Source: Pseudomonadota bacterium (lineage in GTDB: Bacteria > Myxococcota_A > Bradymonadia > UBA4248). From it: a stretch of 60,264 nucleotides of DNA. The stretch spans positions 80,226 to 140,489 of the forward strand of contig JAFUEE010000104.1 in the NCBI GenBank assembly GCA_017464085.1. Direction: 5' to 3'. Of this stretch, positions 9,813-20,081 are shown one piece after another. Positions within the stretch are counted from its first letter, which is position 1. Every line of letters begins with the position of its first letter. The position numbers and the translations under genes were made by a program. The notes under the pieces are model-generated. The model did no database searches, was not told the origin of the DNA, and worked only from the letters and a program-made list of their open reading frames with translations.

Positions 9813-12296
9813 TCATTTCTTGAATGGATACATCAGGGAGAACATGACGGAGTAGCGGCTTACGGGGATGTTCTCTTTTTCATAATAGAACTTGTAAGTC
9901 GGGGATTCCGTCATGCCTTCCGAGAAGGCGTAGCTTCCCTGAAGCATGATGCCCAGGTTGTGCGGCAGGCCGACGGTGACCTGTGGCTGGAAGATGGCAT
10001 AGAGCGGTGTCGCATACGTATTGCGGCTTTTCCAGCCGGAATTTGATTTTGTGGTGGGTGTGCCGCCCACGAGGAAAAATGCGAGGTCCGCAGCGAGGTA
10101 GTCGTTCATATAGGTCGCGCCCAGCTTGAAGCGGTGCATCGCGTCGTCCGGAACAATCTGGTCGACTTCGATTTTGGATGAATCGGCATTCGCATCAGAG
10201 GTATTCTGATCGGCGATATCAGAATAAGTCCGGTAGCTGTAGAGGAAGTTGTAGTGCGTGTAAAGGTTCCAGTTAGGTCCGATTGAGGTGTCGAGGCTGA
10301 GCTCGAAGCCAAAGATGTTCGCGCCTTCGCCTTCTTTCTGGTTGGGCACGAAACGTCCTGCTTCACCGAGTGCCGGGAGGCTATAGTTTGAATCATATTG
10401 CATGATGATGAGGTTGTTCATCAGCGTCGCGAACGTGTCGAGGCGGATTTTCATGAAATATGTCGGCGTGAAGAGGAAGGAGAGCTCGACGTTGTGCAGC
10501 GTTTCCGGCTTGAGGTCGGGGGTGCCGCGATAGTCGAAAGTGTCAATGTACAGCTGATAGAGTGAAGGCTCTTTGAACGAATAACCGTAGGAGAGACGCA
10601 TCGTCATCCAGTCTGTCCATTTGCCGAGAAATGCAAAACGCCAGGAAGGGGCATAATCCGGCGACTTGTCGCCGGAGGCGTAGATGCGGTATGCGTCAAA
10701 GCGGGCGCCGGCAGTCAGGATGATGCGGTCGTTCCAGAAACGCTGCTCGTCCTGGAGGAAAATCGATGGTGTGAGCTGTCCCAAGGTCGTGGCATCGATA
10801 TTTTTGTCGATGTCCGCATCTTTGGACGATATGCTTCCCTGGCCGTTCATGAATTCCGGGGTTGTGATGTGCTGGTATTCCAGAACCAGACCGGCGATGA
10901 GCTCGTTGGCTTCATAGATACGCCACTGCACCTGAGCGAGCCCGTAGAGCTTGTGCTGCATCGTATCAAAATTGACCTTGTCTTGATAGCCCTTGAAATC
11001 GCACTTGGAGGGCTGATCGCAGTAATCTTTTTCTACCTCTTCCGCATTATGGTAATTGCGATAATGTTGGTTGTCATAGTGATTGAGGCGGTAAGCGAGC
11101 ACGGAGAGGAAAGAGACGCTGTCTCCAAAGTTGTCTTCATAGATGAAGTCTGTGAAGAATTCTCGCCGGTTGAAGCGGTAGAGATAGCGGTCATTGGCGG
11201 TGTATGCGTTGCCTTCCGGAAGTTCATCGCGTGAGACGATTCCGCCGGCGAGGTTTTTATCGTATGCGAGCGTGCTCGTGTCGATATTGGGGACGATTTC
11301 AGTGCCATCGGCACCGGCATATATGTCTGTAAACCCGAGGTTCCACTTAAAAGACTTATAGTTGAGCTTGAAGTCGATGTTGTACCAGTGCTTGTCGGAG
11401 TTATTGTCGATGCTTGCGGCGCGCATATCTGTTGCGCCGCCATTGGCGGAGATGTTGTCGGCAGCCTGCGACATCGCATAGGTGTTGTACACGTAATCGC
11501 CGATCAGTCCTGGCCCTTGCGTGGTGTTTCCAGACACATGGCCCAGAACGCCAAAGTCGCCGCTTTCGCTTGTGTATGCTGCAATGGCAGATGCTTTGAA
11601 CGTCAGGTTATTCTGTATCGAAAGGCGGTATTCGCCGTATTTGTCGATGTCATTTGGGTCTTTCGTGAAGATGTTGATGACCCCCTGGAATGCGCCTGAA
11701 CCGTAGAGCGCCGAGCCCGGGCCGAGGACGACTTCTATACGCTTGATCATTTCGACAGGGTATGTCTCATCGAGCCAGATGCCTGAGTCGCGCACATCGT
11801 TCATCGGCACGCCGTTCTGCAGCCAGAGGATTCGCGAGTTGTTGTCTTCTGTGCCGACGAGGCCGCGGATCATGACGGACTTGAACTGCGATTTCGTCGT
11901 GAGCGTCTGGACACCGGGCACATGGCGAAGAATTTCGGGCAGCGAGCGCCAGCCGTGTGCTGCGATCTCGCGGTCGGTGATGACGTGAATCGTCGAAGGC
12001 GCTTCACTGATCAGCTGGCGTTTCTTGGCTGCCGAAAACACGACGTCGTTCGCGTTCAGCTCCCAGCTCGCTTCATGCCGCCAGTCATCGATGCGTTTCT
12101 TGCTGTCTTTGCTGTAGGCATCGAGGGGATGGTCTGGATCAAGGCCGGGCGGAATGAGGTTTGGACCGATCTGCGCGAATGCTGCGCTTGGCATCAGCAG
12201 GAACGCTCCCAGTATCGTTGACATGATGAAATTGATGCGTGATCTCATTGGTTTTCCAGAGGGGTGATGCGTGAAATGAGATGGAAATCGGTTCAT
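9813..12296 (-). CDS. TonB-dependent outer-membrane receptor
   Basis: 827 residues. A signal peptide ends at about AAFA-Q. The plug domain follows (about residues 95-210: KKRQLISEAPSTIHVITDREI, GWRSLPEILRHVPGV, VMIRGL, GPGSALYGSGAFQGVINI), then a beta-barrel of aromatic-rich strands (LSYGYSFKEPSLYQL, LKPETLHNVELSF) ending in MYPFKK. The start at 12296 has AGGA seven bases upstream, inside the end of the upstream gene, suggesting translational coupling; ATG 12248 is the alternative and gives a shorter signal peptide. It lies 3 bases downstream of the 5'-nucleotidase-like lipoprotein. A substrate such as a siderophore, cobalamin or nucleotide cannot be read from sequence. Confidence 0.93.
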   Translation of the reverse strand: MNRFPSHFTHHPSGKPMRSRINFIMSTILGAFLLMPSAAFAQIGPNLIPPGLDPDHPLDAYSKDSKKRIDDWRHEASWELNANDVVFSAAKKRQLISEAPSTIHVITDREIAAHGWRSLPEILRHVPGVQTLTTKSQFKSVMIRGLVGTEDNNSRILWLQNGVPMNDVRDSGIWLDETYPVEMIKRIEVVLGPGSALYGSGAFQGVINIFTKDPNDIDKYGEYRLSIQNNLTFKASAIAAYTSESGDFGVLGHVSGNTTQGPGLIGDYVYNTYAMSQAADNISANGGATDMRAASIDNNSDKHWYNIDFKLNYKSFKWNLGFTDIYAGADGTEIVPNIDTSTLAYDKNLAGGIVSRDELPEGNAYTANDRYLYRFNRREFFTDFIYEDNFGDSVSFLSVLAYRLNHYDNQHYRNYHNAEEVEKDYCDQPSKCDFKGYQDKVNFDTMQHKLYGLAQVQWRIYEANELIAGLVLEYQHITTPEFMNGQGSISSKDADIDKNIDATTLGQLTPSIFLQDEQRFWNDRIILTAGARFDAYRIYASGDKSPDYAPSWRFAFLGKWTDWMTMRLSYGYSFKEPSLYQLYIDTFDYRGTPDLKPETLHNVELSFLFTPTYFMKIRLDTFATLMNNLIIMQYDSNYSLPALGEAGRFVPNQKEGEGANIFGFELSLDTSIGPNWNLYTHYNFLYSYRTYSDIADQNTSDANADSSKIEVDQIVPDDAMHRFKLGATYMNDYLAADLAFFLVGGTPTTKSNSGWKSRNTYATPLYAIFQPQVTVGLPHNLGIMLQGSYAFSEGMTESPTYKFYYEKENIPVSRYSVMFSLMYPFKK

Positions 12297-12299
12297 GGA

Positions 12300-15200
12300 T
12301 CATTCCTGTGATGTATAGTCGCATTCAAGCTCTTCTGAGAGGATATCATCGTACTTCATCGAGTCATAGAGCAATTCCTGGGTCGCGACACATATATTGT
12401 GCGGATAGTCGTAAGCGAAACCGAACTCTCCGACAAAATTGTTTTTGTCCTTGTCGTCTGTGGCTGTATTCGGGATATAATATATGCGCTTGAGCAAGTT
12501 ATGGTTCAGAATGTCGTTTGTATCCAGGGGAGAGGTTGCATCGATATGGCAGAGCGATGGCTGCCCCGAAACGTTGCCAGAAGAAAGGGCTTTCGTAAAA
12601 GCTGCTTTGATGGACAATTCGGTATTTTTTGTGAGTTTAAGTGTCTGATAACCGCTTTGCTTGGGGAAACTATCTCCGCCGGTGACCATGAAGGAGCTCA
12701 ATGCAACCGCAATCGATGATTCTGGATTGTCCACTGACTTGCCTGAATATGGGTATGCGCTGAACTGGATGGACCGAACTTCTTTGAGGCTACAGGTGTC
12801 TATCCTGTTGTCAGCGTATTTGATGTTGGTATAGCGACCGAAAATACAGTCATTCTTATCTTTGGAGTTTAATGCTTTTGCACCAAGAATGCAGTCATCA
12901 TTTTGGACTGTTTCAGTTTTATCCTTGCTGGTGTTTAAGTAAATGAGCGTATGTAGTTTATTTGATAAATTATATTTCCATAATTCCTTGATATATTTCT
13001 TTTTCGTGTCTTTTTTGATTCCGTATGAAAATTTAATTCCAGCGATTGCCGGAAATGCACCGGTAACATTGGAATTGAGGCTGAATTCAAGAAGATCGAC
13101 GAGTTTCTGAGGCGTGATTTGCATGGTGACGATCGAATTGTTATATGGCAGCATGGTATTGATAAACTCGCTGTCAATCAATGAAAAGTCAGATGATTCG
13201 CGCGTCGTTCCAGCATTGATAAATAATGCATCCAGCTTGTCAACTGGGTTATAGAGATAAGAGGCGGACTGGATATGTCTCAGGAGCGTATCCGTGACGA
13301 AGTTTGTCAGGAAAGTGCTGTATTTCCTGATTTCATTGTCCTTATTCTCACCTTTGATGGTATAGGGAAATGTGCAGATCTGGTCAAATGTATAACTGTC
13401 ATGATTCTCAATATAAGCCCATTGCGTGACGTTGTATATGCAAGTCCAAAGGTCCTGAACGGATTGCAGATCCATGGAGGCCACTTTGGAATCATCAAAC
13501 ATATCTTTGACGCAGGTGTAAGATGATGGCGACTTGGCTTTGTCGTTTGTTAAAGAAGCTTTTAAATAATCTTTATATTTTTCATAAAAATCTTTACAGG
13601 ATTCAGGCATTTGTTTTGATATCTTGTCGCATTTGGAAGAATCATATTCCTTTTTGTCGAATGTCTTGCTGAAGACCGGCATGATCCGATATTCAGTCAT
13701 TTCTGAACGATAGGCGCTTGCCATATCTGTGTTTTGTCCGAAATCCCGTTTTGTCTTGCTCACCTTGAAAGTTGCGCGAGCCGTTGAATATGCCTTGGGA
13801 TGCAGCTCGGTGAACCATATCGGATGCTTGGTGCTGGATGGCGATGCGGGCTTCAGGCCATCTGTGATGGAAAAACTCTTGATATTTGAATCCAGATAGG
13901 AAAGTTCCTGCTCATATTCTTTTATATTGCTTGCAATGCTGGTGTTGTAACTTGGCAGACGGTTATTTTTTGAAAAGATCGAGTAGGTATTATCTGTCTC
14001 AGTTGCTGGGATACATCCATTGATGTTATATTCATAATATTGATCATTTGTTGTGTTTGCTTTGCAGACCTCTGACTCGCTGTTTCCCGGAACCATGCCT
14101 GTCAGAAAAGGGTCGCTTGTCGCTTCGCCAAAGACGAGCAGAATATTGTCGTATATCTCCTGGCGGATCTTCCTGCGCACGCTTGCGGCATCTTCCCCTT
14201 CCGAAATCATATCTTTTGTCACAAGAATATGGCTGCGGCAGGGATAGTTTTCAATATTTTCTGGAACACGGTTGCTGAGTTTTGCATCTTCAATAGATGA
14301 CATGAAATCTTCATCCAGGGAGAAGATACCGTTGAAAAATTCAAGTATGCCTGTGCGGTCTGTAAACACATGCGATAAAATAATGAAAGCTCGGGCGTTT
14401 TTATTATATGCTTCTTCCATTGCCTGAAGCATCGGGCAGTAATCGGTGATAGAGATTGTTCCGAATCTGCCTCGTGAAATGATCTCCATGCCATTGCTGT
14501 CGAATGCCGCTACGACTGCGACATGCAGGTTTTCGCCTTTGCCGTTGGCCGGCGGAACATCGATAATCGTATAAGGCGTTGTGCCTTCGATATTATTTGG
14601 AAGATTGTAAAAATTAGATATGATGTAGGAATAACCTGCTTTCTCAATCAGATTCTGAATGTCCGGGAGCATAAAATCAAACGTATGATTGCCAAACGTC
14701 TCCGCCTTCATGCCGAGTTTGTTGAGTATATGGATGGCAGGATAGTCATTGAATGCGCTCGACAGCTGCTGAGACACGCCGAAATTGTCTCCGCTGCCGA
14801 TCACGATGCGCTCTTTTGAATCACGAGATGAAGCCTTGTCCATATAATCCCAAACGCTGTCAATCTCTGTGGCACCCGAGCGATAGGTGTCACAGGCATA
14901 ATCTCCGTTCAGATGCGACAGATCTGGCTGATCTGGACTTGGTTCTGGTTCTGGCTCAGGCTCAGGCTCAGGCTCCGGAGTGGGCTCAGGCTCCGGTTCA
15001 GGCTCAGGCTCAGGCTCCGGAGTGGGCTCAGGCTCAGGCTCCGGTTCAGGCTCAGGCTCCGGAGTGGGCTCAGGCTCAGGCTCCGGAGTGGGCTCCGGTT
15101 CCGGCTCCGGAGTGGGGTCAGGCTCAGGCTCCTGAATGCTGGCGCTGTTCAGCTTGACGCATTCATAATATATGGAAGCATGTGCCTCGTCTATTTCGTC

Positions 15201-15566
15201 AGGAACTGCGCCGTAGGGATAAAAATATAACGTGTAATCGTTTTCAGATGTTTTTTTGAAAAACAGAATCTTGTTGAGGGATTGGCCGTCCTTGTCTTTG
15301 ACAATGATTTTCTGAGAATTGGACGGGTCACTCTCTGCTTGGATGCCTTCAAAAATGAGTGTCTCTTTTTGAGGTATGATTCTGCCAGCCCATTCTGAAA
15401 GCATATAAACATCAAATATGTATTCCTCCCCGTTGGTTGCAGTATAATTATTCTTTCGCGTCGTTTCTTCAGGTCCCTGACAGGCGCTGGCACTGATGGC
15501 CGCACAGAGAGCGGCACAGATTATCAGGGAATATCTGTGTGGATGACGGCCTGTTTTGCTTGTCAT
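12300..15566 (-). CDS. 5'-nucleotidase-like lipoprotein with Pro-Glu repeat linker
   Basis: 1088 residues. The start at 15566 has GGAGG at ideal spacing. The lipoprotein signal ends at ASAC. A PEPEPxPEPEP linker is encoded at about 14937-15135. Next comes a region resembling the metallophosphatase half of UshA-type nucleotidases: GSGDNFGVS, then TFGNHTFDF, then IILSHVF. The C-terminal third resembles the 5'-nucleotidase C domain ([41 protein letters not shown]). The first metal motif (D-x-H) and the GH-x-H motif were not found, so activity is doubtful. It may bind rather than cleave a nucleotide. The same transcript probably includes the TonB receptor. Confidence 0.75.
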   Translation of the reverse strand: MTSKTGRHPHRYSLIICAALCAAISASACQGPEETTRKNNYTATNGEEYIFDVYMLSEWAGRIIPQKETLIFEGIQAESDPSNSQKIIVKDKDGQSLNKILFFKKTSENDYTLYFYPYGAVPDEIDEAHASIYYECVKLNSASIQEPEPDPTPEPEPEPTPEPEPEPTPEPEPEPEPEPEPTPEPEPEPEPEPEPTPEPEPEPEPEPEPSPDQPDLSHLNGDYACDTYRSGATEIDSVWDYMDKASSRDSKERIVIGSGDNFGVSQQLSSAFNDYPAIHILNKLGMKAETFGNHTFDFMLPDIQNLIEKAGYSYIISNFYNLPNNIEGTTPYTIIDVPPANGKGENLHVAVVAAFDSNGMEIISRGRFGTISITDYCPMLQAMEEAYNKNARAFIILSHVFTDRTGILEFFNGIFSLDEDFMSSIEDAKLSNRVPENIENYPCRSHILVTKDMISEGEDAASVRRKIRQEIYDNILLVFGEATSDPFLTGMVPGNSESEVCKANTTNDQYYEYNINGCIPATETDNTYSIFSKNNRLPSYNTSIASNIKEYEQELSYLDSNIKSFSITDGLKPASPSSTKHPIWFTELHPKAYSTARATFKVSKTKRDFGQNTDMASAYRSEMTEYRIMPVFSKTFDKKEYDSSKCDKISKQMPESCKDFYEKYKDYLKASLTNDKAKSPSSYTCVKDMFDDSKVASMDLQSVQDLWTCIYNVTQWAYIENHDSYTFDQICTFPYTIKGENKDNEIRKYSTFLTNFVTDTLLRHIQSASYLYNPVDKLDALFINAGTTRESSDFSLIDSEFINTMLPYNNSIVTMQITPQKLVDLLEFSLNSNVTGAFPAIAGIKFSYGIKKDTKKKYIKELWKYNLSNKLHTLIYLNTSKDKTETVQNDDCILGAKALNSKDKNDCIFGRYTNIKYADNRIDTCSLKEVRSIQFSAYPYSGKSVDNPESSIAVALSSFMVTGGDSFPKQSGYQTLKLTKNTELSIKAAFTKALSSGNVSGQPSLCHIDATSPLDTNDILNHNLLKRIYYIPNTATDDKDKNNFVGEFGFAYDYPHNICVATQELLYDSMKYDDILSEELECDYTSQE
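14937..15135 (-). repeat. In-frame Pro-Glu coding repeat
   Basis: Imperfect tandem copies of GGCTCAGG/GGCTCCGG triplet-phased sequence encode (PE)n with interspersed TPEPEP. It forms a rigid charged spacer between the lipid anchor and the nucleotidase-like domain. Confidence 0.9.
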
Positions 15567-15612
15567 GTACAACCTCCAAAAACAGTTCATGACGCGGGGG
15601 GATGTATTGCAT

Positions 15613-15640
15613 GCCGTATCCGGGGCTTTTCAGCTCCGGA
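15613..15640 (+). repeat. Decayed G-bulge hairpin
   Basis: GCC-G-TATCCGG, a 12-base loop, then CCGGATG. This keeps the family layout with one mismatch in the ATA side. It lies downstream of the FrzS-like gene. Confidence 0.4.
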
Positions 15641-15671
15641 TGGTTCTGGCTGTTCCAGTCAGGCGAAGTGG

Positions 15672-17405
15672 TTATTTCAGAAGATCGGAGAGCTGCTGAA
15701 CGATCGCCTGAAGCTTGTCTTTCTGGATTTCATTGTCTGAAGCGAGCATCGCGAGCTGGTCATTGTTTTGGTTGAGCTCTTCGATATGTGCCCGGAGCTC
15801 TGCATTCTGTGTGCGAAGCTGCTCGATTTCGGCTTCGGCTTTCTGCAATTTTGCATTCAGATTGTCTATTTCCTGGTGATTAATCTGTGCTGCTGCGGCT
15901 GGCTCATGATGAATCTCCACCTTCTTTTCAAACGTTGAAATCGCTTCGACTGTTGCTTTGGGCTTGCTGATTGCGGAAATGGGGGGAAGCCCGGGCTTGT
16001 CGCTTTTTGTGCCGATGCCTGCGGGTTTTGCGGGCGGCAGTCGCACTGGTTTGGGAAGCCCCGCTGGCGAGGCAGCGAGTTTCGGAGAGGAGAGTTTCTG
16101 GGGAACAGGCGGGATGGCATGCGAGCTGACTGGAGAGATGCTCTTGTTTGCTGAGGAGGAGGCGGAAAGCGGCGCGATGTTTTGGGGGACAACAGGCGGT
16201 ATGTCCGGTTTGGGCTCCGGCTTCTTGATTTCTGCGGGTTCTTCCGGGGTAAGCGAGAACGGTTCGTCGTCCAGGAATGGATCGACAGGATCTTCAAGCT
16301 GGTCAGCATCGATATCGGCGAAAAGGCTCATGTCATCAAGCGCGAGAGACTTGATCATTTCACCGCCATTTTCATTGGTATCATTGTCTTCTTGGGCGGT
16401 TGCAAGGTTAAAGATATTGTCAAGCTCATCCGCTTCAGCTGGCGCTTCCGCTTCTGCCGCTGAATCTGATGGCGCATCATCATGGGCGGCCTGGAGCGTG
16501 TCCAGATCCAGATGAATCGTTTCGCCCTCGTATTCCTGTGGCGCGTCTTCATCGTGCAGGCTGATTTCTTCGACAGGGAGCTCTTCTGCCGAAATCTGCG
16601 CCTCATCTGGGCTGTCCTGGAGATTGATATCCTGCACGAATGCATCCTCAAGCGCGGCATTGCCGTCCTGAGCGTATTCGCCGTCAGTCATGGCTTGGCT
16701 GTCCTGAGCGTATTCGCCGTCAGTCATGGCTTGGCTGTCCTGAGTGTATTCGCCGTCAGTCATGGCTTGGCTGTCCTGCACGTATTCGCCGTCAGTCATG
16801 GCTTGGCTGTCCTGAGCGTATTCGCCGTCAGTCATGGCATTGCCGTCCTGAGCGTATTCGCCGTCAGTCATGGCTTGGCTGTCCTGCGCGTATTCGCCGT
16901 CAGTCTCGGCATAGCCGTCCTGAACAGGATAGCCGTTCTCGTCATAGTACACGCCGTCCTGAACAGGATAGCCGTTCTCGTCATAGTACACGCCGTCCTG
17001 GGGGGCATTGGGATCATACCCCTGGGCGGCATAGGCATCGATCTCGTCAAAAATCGTCTGCATCTCCTGAAGCATGGCAGGGATATCGAGCGGTTTGAGG
17101 TAATAGCCGTCAGCATGGACGGGCAGCGTGAGATGGCGTTCAAATTCAGCGGTCGATTCAGCGCTGCTCATCATGAAAATGGGGATATTGACAGTGTTCG
17201 GATTCCGCTTGAGCGTGCCGCAAGTCACAAAACCGTTCTGATCTGGCAGCTCGACAGCGATGATGATAAATGACGCCTCTTCGGCATAGGTCAGTCCTTC
17301 TTGCGCTGTTGTGACGGCAATCGGCTCATAGCCTGCTGCGATCATTTCCTGGGAGAGGGTTTCGAGCAGGGCTTCATCGGAGTCCATAATTAATATTTTT
17401 CTCAT
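15672..17405 (-). CDS. FrzS/AglZ-like pseudo-receiver with repeats and C-terminal coiled coil
   Basis: 577 residues from ATG 17405. Residues 1-120 form a CheY-like domain (MRKILIMDSDEALLETL, AVELPDQNGFVTCGTLK, HADGYYLKPLD). The phosphoacceptor Asp is replaced: the D-x-x-L-P motif reads A-V-E-L-P. The same substitution style and the NGxxxCGxLK signature occur in the Myxococcus motility proteins FrzS and AglZ. Two 13-residue YDENGYPVQDG units follow, then about seven acidic 12-residue repeats (DGEYAQDSQAMT), an acidic and Pro-rich linker, and a C-terminal coiled coil of about 65 residues. The likely role is a cytoplasmic polarity or scaffold protein that does not use phosphotransfer. No motility genes lie beside it. 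Confidence 0.75.
   Translation of the reverse strand: MRKILIMDSDEALLETLSQEMIAAGYEPIAVTTAQEGLTYAEEASFIIIAVELPDQNGFVTCGTLKRNPNTVNIPIFMMSSAESTAEFERHLTLPVHADGYYLKPLDIPAMLQEMQTIFDEIDAYAAQGYDPNAPQDGVYYDENGYPVQDGVYYDENGYPVQDGYAETDGEYAQDSQAMTDGEYAQDGNAMTDGEYAQDSQAMTDGEYVQDSQAMTDGEYTQDSQAMTDGEYAQDSQAMTDGEYAQDGNAALEDAFVQDINLQDSPDEAQISAEELPVEEISLHDEDAPQEYEGETIHLDLDTLQAAHDDAPSDSAAEAEAPAEADELDNIFNLATAQEDNDTNENGGEMIKSLALDDMSLFADIDADQLEDPVDPFLDDEPFSLTPEEPAEIKKPEPKPDIPPVVPQNIAPLSASSSANKSISPVSSHAIPPVPQKLSSPKLAASPAGLPKPVRLPPAKPAGIGTKSDKPGLPPISAISKPKATVEAISTFEKKVEIHHEPAAAAQINHQEIDNLNAKLQKAEAEIEQLRTQNAELRAHIEELNQNNDQLAMLASDNEIQKDKLQAIVQQLSDLLK
16661..16920 (-). repeat. 36-bp in-frame coding minisatellite
   Basis: About seven near-identical 36-bp units encode the 12-residue repeat DGEYAQDSQAMT of the FrzS-like protein. 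Two 39-bp units follow at about 16912-16996. Near identity at DNA level implies recent expansion and probable copy-number variation between strains. Confidence 0.92.
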
Positions 17406-17610
17406 GCAATCATTTCCCTTTTTGTAGACAAAAATCACGGCAATACCGCAAATTATATCATAAACCAGATTTGGGCTGTTCTCAAGGCATTTCCCCACGG
17501 GGCTTCAGGCGCATCATTTGCGCATGCGATGCATTGCGCGCGTCATCCTGTATGTTCAGGCCGGGGGCGGCGCATGCTGGCGCTTCCGGGCGTCCGGGTT
17601 TGTCAGAAGG

Positions 17611-17676
17611 GCGCGGCGTATGGCCGTCAGGCCATAGCACGCGCGTGCGTGCCGTATGGCGACGCCATAGGCACGC
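17611..17676 (+). repeat. G-bulge hairpin cluster 2 (17611-17644, 17647-17676)
   Basis: Two adjacent hairpins with the unpaired G on the plus strand, between the minus-strand genes at 17701 and 17405. Left arms: GCGCGGC-G-TATGGCC (loop GTCA) and GCGTGCC-G-TATGGCG (one-base loop). The second is perfectly paired apart from the bulge. Confidence 0.9.
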
Positions 17677-17700
17677 CTCGCTTAAAGGATCACAGGGCGG

Positions 17701-18411
17701 TCATGTTCGGCTGAGATAGCTCAGGAAGAGCTTTGCATGATGACAGAGCGCGGGGTGAAGTTCGGGAAGCGAGGTCAGGATCTCGACCTTGGTGCGGGGC
17801 AGGGTCGGGATGCAGCGGAGCGCATGGCTGACATTGAGGGCGGGGTTTGCGGCAAGCGCGAAGCGGATCTCAGGGCGGTTGGACCAGGCGGAGCGAAGGA
17901 TGGGCTCGAGCAGGGCGTTGAGGGTCGGGCGCCTTGAGGACATGAAAAGGACATCGCGCTCTTGAATGGAGGGGTTTGCGCAGAGAATTTCGATGACCTG
18001 CGGCCAAGGGGAGTAGAGCAGGGCTTCGTGATGCCCGCGATGGTGTGTGCGCGCCATGGCTTTCTGTACGCCGAGCGGCTGGCTGATCAGCGTCTGCGCG
18101 TTCTGGGATTCCGCATTTGGCTCCCCGGCTCTTGAGGGCGGATAATCTGTGAAATAGGCGCGCGTGAACGCGGTGATATCGTCGTTGTCCGTCTCGCAGC
18201 AGTAAAAGCTCCGGCAGCGCTCACGAAAATAACTGTTTTCCTGCAGGCGTGCGAAGACGCGGACTGCGGCGATCAGTTCGCTGAGCTGGTCGGGGGATTC
18301 TGCCGATGCTCGGATAAGTCCGGAGAGATGGTCGAAACCGATCTGTTCGGGCTGGTTCAGGAAGATGTTCTGAAGGCGCGCTTCCAGGATCGATGGATCA
18401 GTCAGGGCCAT
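17701..18411 (-). CDS. Hypothetical protein, probably helical-repeat
   Basis: A 236-residue soluble protein with no signal peptide. I recognise no family. It is mostly predicted helix with repeated hydrophobic-NP motifs (ILCANPSIQERDVLFMSSRRP, ALAANPALNVSHALRCIPTLP), a pattern often seen in helical repeat proteins. It starts 3 bases after the stop of the FHA-sigma54 activator, so the two are almost certainly co-transcribed and perhaps functionally linked. Confidence 0.7.
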   Translation of the reverse strand: MALTDPSILEARLQNIFLNQPEQIGFDHLSGLIRASAESPDQLSELIAAVRVFARLQENSYFRERCRSFYCCETDNDDITAFTRAYFTDYPPSRAGEPNAESQNAQTLISQPLGVQKAMARTHHRGHHEALLYSPWPQVIEILCANPSIQERDVLFMSSRRPTLNALLEPILRSAWSNRPEIRFALAANPALNVSHALRCIPTLPRTKVEILTSLPELHPALCHHAKLFLSYLSRT

Positions 18412-18414
18412 GGC

Positions 18415-19797
18415 TCATCCTTCGTCTGAGCCGGGCGGCGGTTTGATCGCGATGTTGAGTTTGCGAATGATATATTCGGCTGTCTTGCGGTGGATATCGG
18501 CCAGGCGTGCGGCTTTAGAGATGTTGCCGTGCGTCACGTCGAGGAGCTTTGTCCAGTAGGCTGTCTCGAACTTGTCAATGACGAGCTGTTTGGCCTCTTT
18601 GAACGGCATCTGCTGGCTGATGATCTGTTCGACATAGGAATCGGGTGGCGCGGTTTTGTTCTCATTTGGAGCGCGGTCCTGATTTGTGCTGAGGAAACGA
18701 GTCTCCACGCGGTCGTTCGTGGAAAGCAGGCTGGCGCGCTCGATGAAATTTTTGAGCTCCCGGACATTTCCCGGCCACTGATACTGGCGGAGCTTCTGCA
18801 TTGTCGAGAACGATATGTTCGGCGCGGGGCGTCCGAACTTGGCGGATGCGTCCGCGAGGAAATGCTCGACGAGGAGCGGGAGGTCTTCGGGGCGTTTCCG
18901 GAGCGGCGGCATGTCGATTTTGATGACGGCCAGGCGGTAGTAGAGATCTTCGCGGAAATTGCCGTTCTCGACTTCATGCGCGAGCGAGCGGTTGGTCGCG
19001 GCCACCACTCTGACATCCACCGGATAGGTCGTTTCGCCGCCGACGGGGCGGACCATGCGATTTTCGAGCACGCGCAGCAGTTTGGGCTGGAGGTCGAGCG
19101 AAAGCTCCCCGATCTCGTCGAGGAAGATCGTGCCGCCGTTAGCCTGCAGAAACGCGCCCTTGCGGTCGGAGACTGCGCCGGTAAAAGCGCCTTTGACGTG
19201 ACCGAAAAGCTCTGATTCGATCAGGTCTTTGGAAACAGCGGAGCAGTCGAAGATGACAAACGGCTTGTGTCGGCGGTCTGAATGCTCGTGTATGGCGCTG
19301 GCTACGAGTTCCTTGCCGCTTCCGGATTCGCCTTCGATGAGGACAGTCGCGGGCGTGGGCGCGACGCGCTCGAGCAGGCCGAAGATTTCGCGCATCGCGA
19401 CCGAATGGCCGAGAAGGCGGCCGAAATGCTCCGATTTGCTGATCGCGACTTCGAATGTCTCGCTCTGAAGGTCGAAAGTGATCTCGACTGCGCCGCACCG
19501 GAATGTCGTGTGGTTTGTCAGATAGATGTCGTTGACCCGGATGTCTCCGATAAATGTGCCGTTCTTGCTGCCAAGATCGACGAGACGGCAGCCCGTCTCA
19601 TCCAGCTCGATTTTCGCGTGCTGTCTGGAGATGGACGGCTCTGCAAGGCAGAAATCGCTGTCCGGGTGAGCGCCGATGAAAATGAGCCGCTTCTGAAAGA
19701 CCGTTTTGAGAGAGTCGAAAGGGGTGCTCAGCGTGTATTTCTTGAGTTTGAGCGCCTGCGGGGCACCGCTGAGAATCGTTTGGGTATTGTCTGTCAT
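18415..19797 (-). CDS. FHA-domain sigma54-dependent transcriptional activator
   Basis: 460 residues. The N-terminal FHA domain (about 35-110: [36 protein letters not shown]) binds phosphothreonine peptides. The AAA+ domain (about 125-350) has Walker A GESGSGKE, the sigma54-contact loop GAFTGA, Walker [12 protein letters not shown] and the arginine region [11 protein letters not shown]. The C-terminus carries a Fis-type helix-turn-helix ([23 protein letters not shown] region). All activator motifs are intact. FHA-sigma54 activators are a hallmark of Myxococcota and are usually paired with Ser/Thr kinases; none is in this window. No clear ribosome site precedes the start. Confidence 0.95.
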   Translation of the reverse strand: MTDNTQTILSGAPQALKLKKYTLSTPFDSLKTVFQKRLIFIGAHPDSDFCLAEPSISRQHAKIELDETGCRLVDLGSKNGTFIGDIRVNDIYLTNHTTFRCGAVEITFDLQSETFEVAISKSEHFGRLLGHSVAMREIFGLLERVAPTPATVLIEGESGSGKELVASAIHEHSDRRHKPFVIFDCSAVSKDLIESELFGHVKGAFTGAVSDRKGAFLQANGGTIFLDEIGELSLDLQPKLLRVLENRMVRPVGGETTYPVDVRVVAATNRSLAHEVENGNFREDLYYRLAVIKIDMPPLRKRPEDLPLLVEHFLADASAKFGRPAPNISFSTMQKLRQYQWPGNVRELKNFIERASLLSTNDRVETRFLSTNQDRAPNENKTAPPDSYVEQIISQQMPFKEAKQLVIDKFETAYWTKLLDVTHGNISKAARLADIHRKTAEYIIRKLNIAIKPPPGSDEG

Positions 19798-19863
19798 GTC
19801 GCAGATAGGGGGGCTCAGGCGGGACTTTGAAGCGGCGCTCTGTGAATGGGCATAAACTGCATA

Positions 19864-20067
19864 TCAGGCGGAAGGCGTCTCGTAAAAGACGATGCTTTTG
19901 CCGTCGGGAAGAAGCACGAGCCTGGCGCTGAACTCGCGTATCGACATCGCCAAGGCGTTCTGGTTCATATACCAGTAGTTCAGTGCTTTGCGCTTGGCGT
20001 CGCTTCGCGTGCGGCCAGTAAAGGTAATGGGCTCTTTACGCGTTTGGTTCTTGTCCAGATTCCCCAT
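19864..20067 (-). CDS. Small conserved-looking protein
   Basis: 67 residues, starting MGNLDKNQTRKEPITF and ending LLPDGKSIVFYETPSA. The ATG at 20067 sits 8 bases from a perfect AGGAGG; the GTG at 20073 is too close to it. The ribosome site overlaps the stop of the preceding PATAN-domain reading frame, so translation is probably coupled. The family is not recognised. Its place inside the operon and strong ribosome site support it as real. Confidence 0.65.
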   Translation of the reverse strand: MGNLDKNQTRKEPITFTGRTRSDAKRKALNYWYMNQNALAMSIREFSARLVLLPDGKSIVFYETPSA

Positions 20068-20081
20068 TTTCACTGCCTCCT

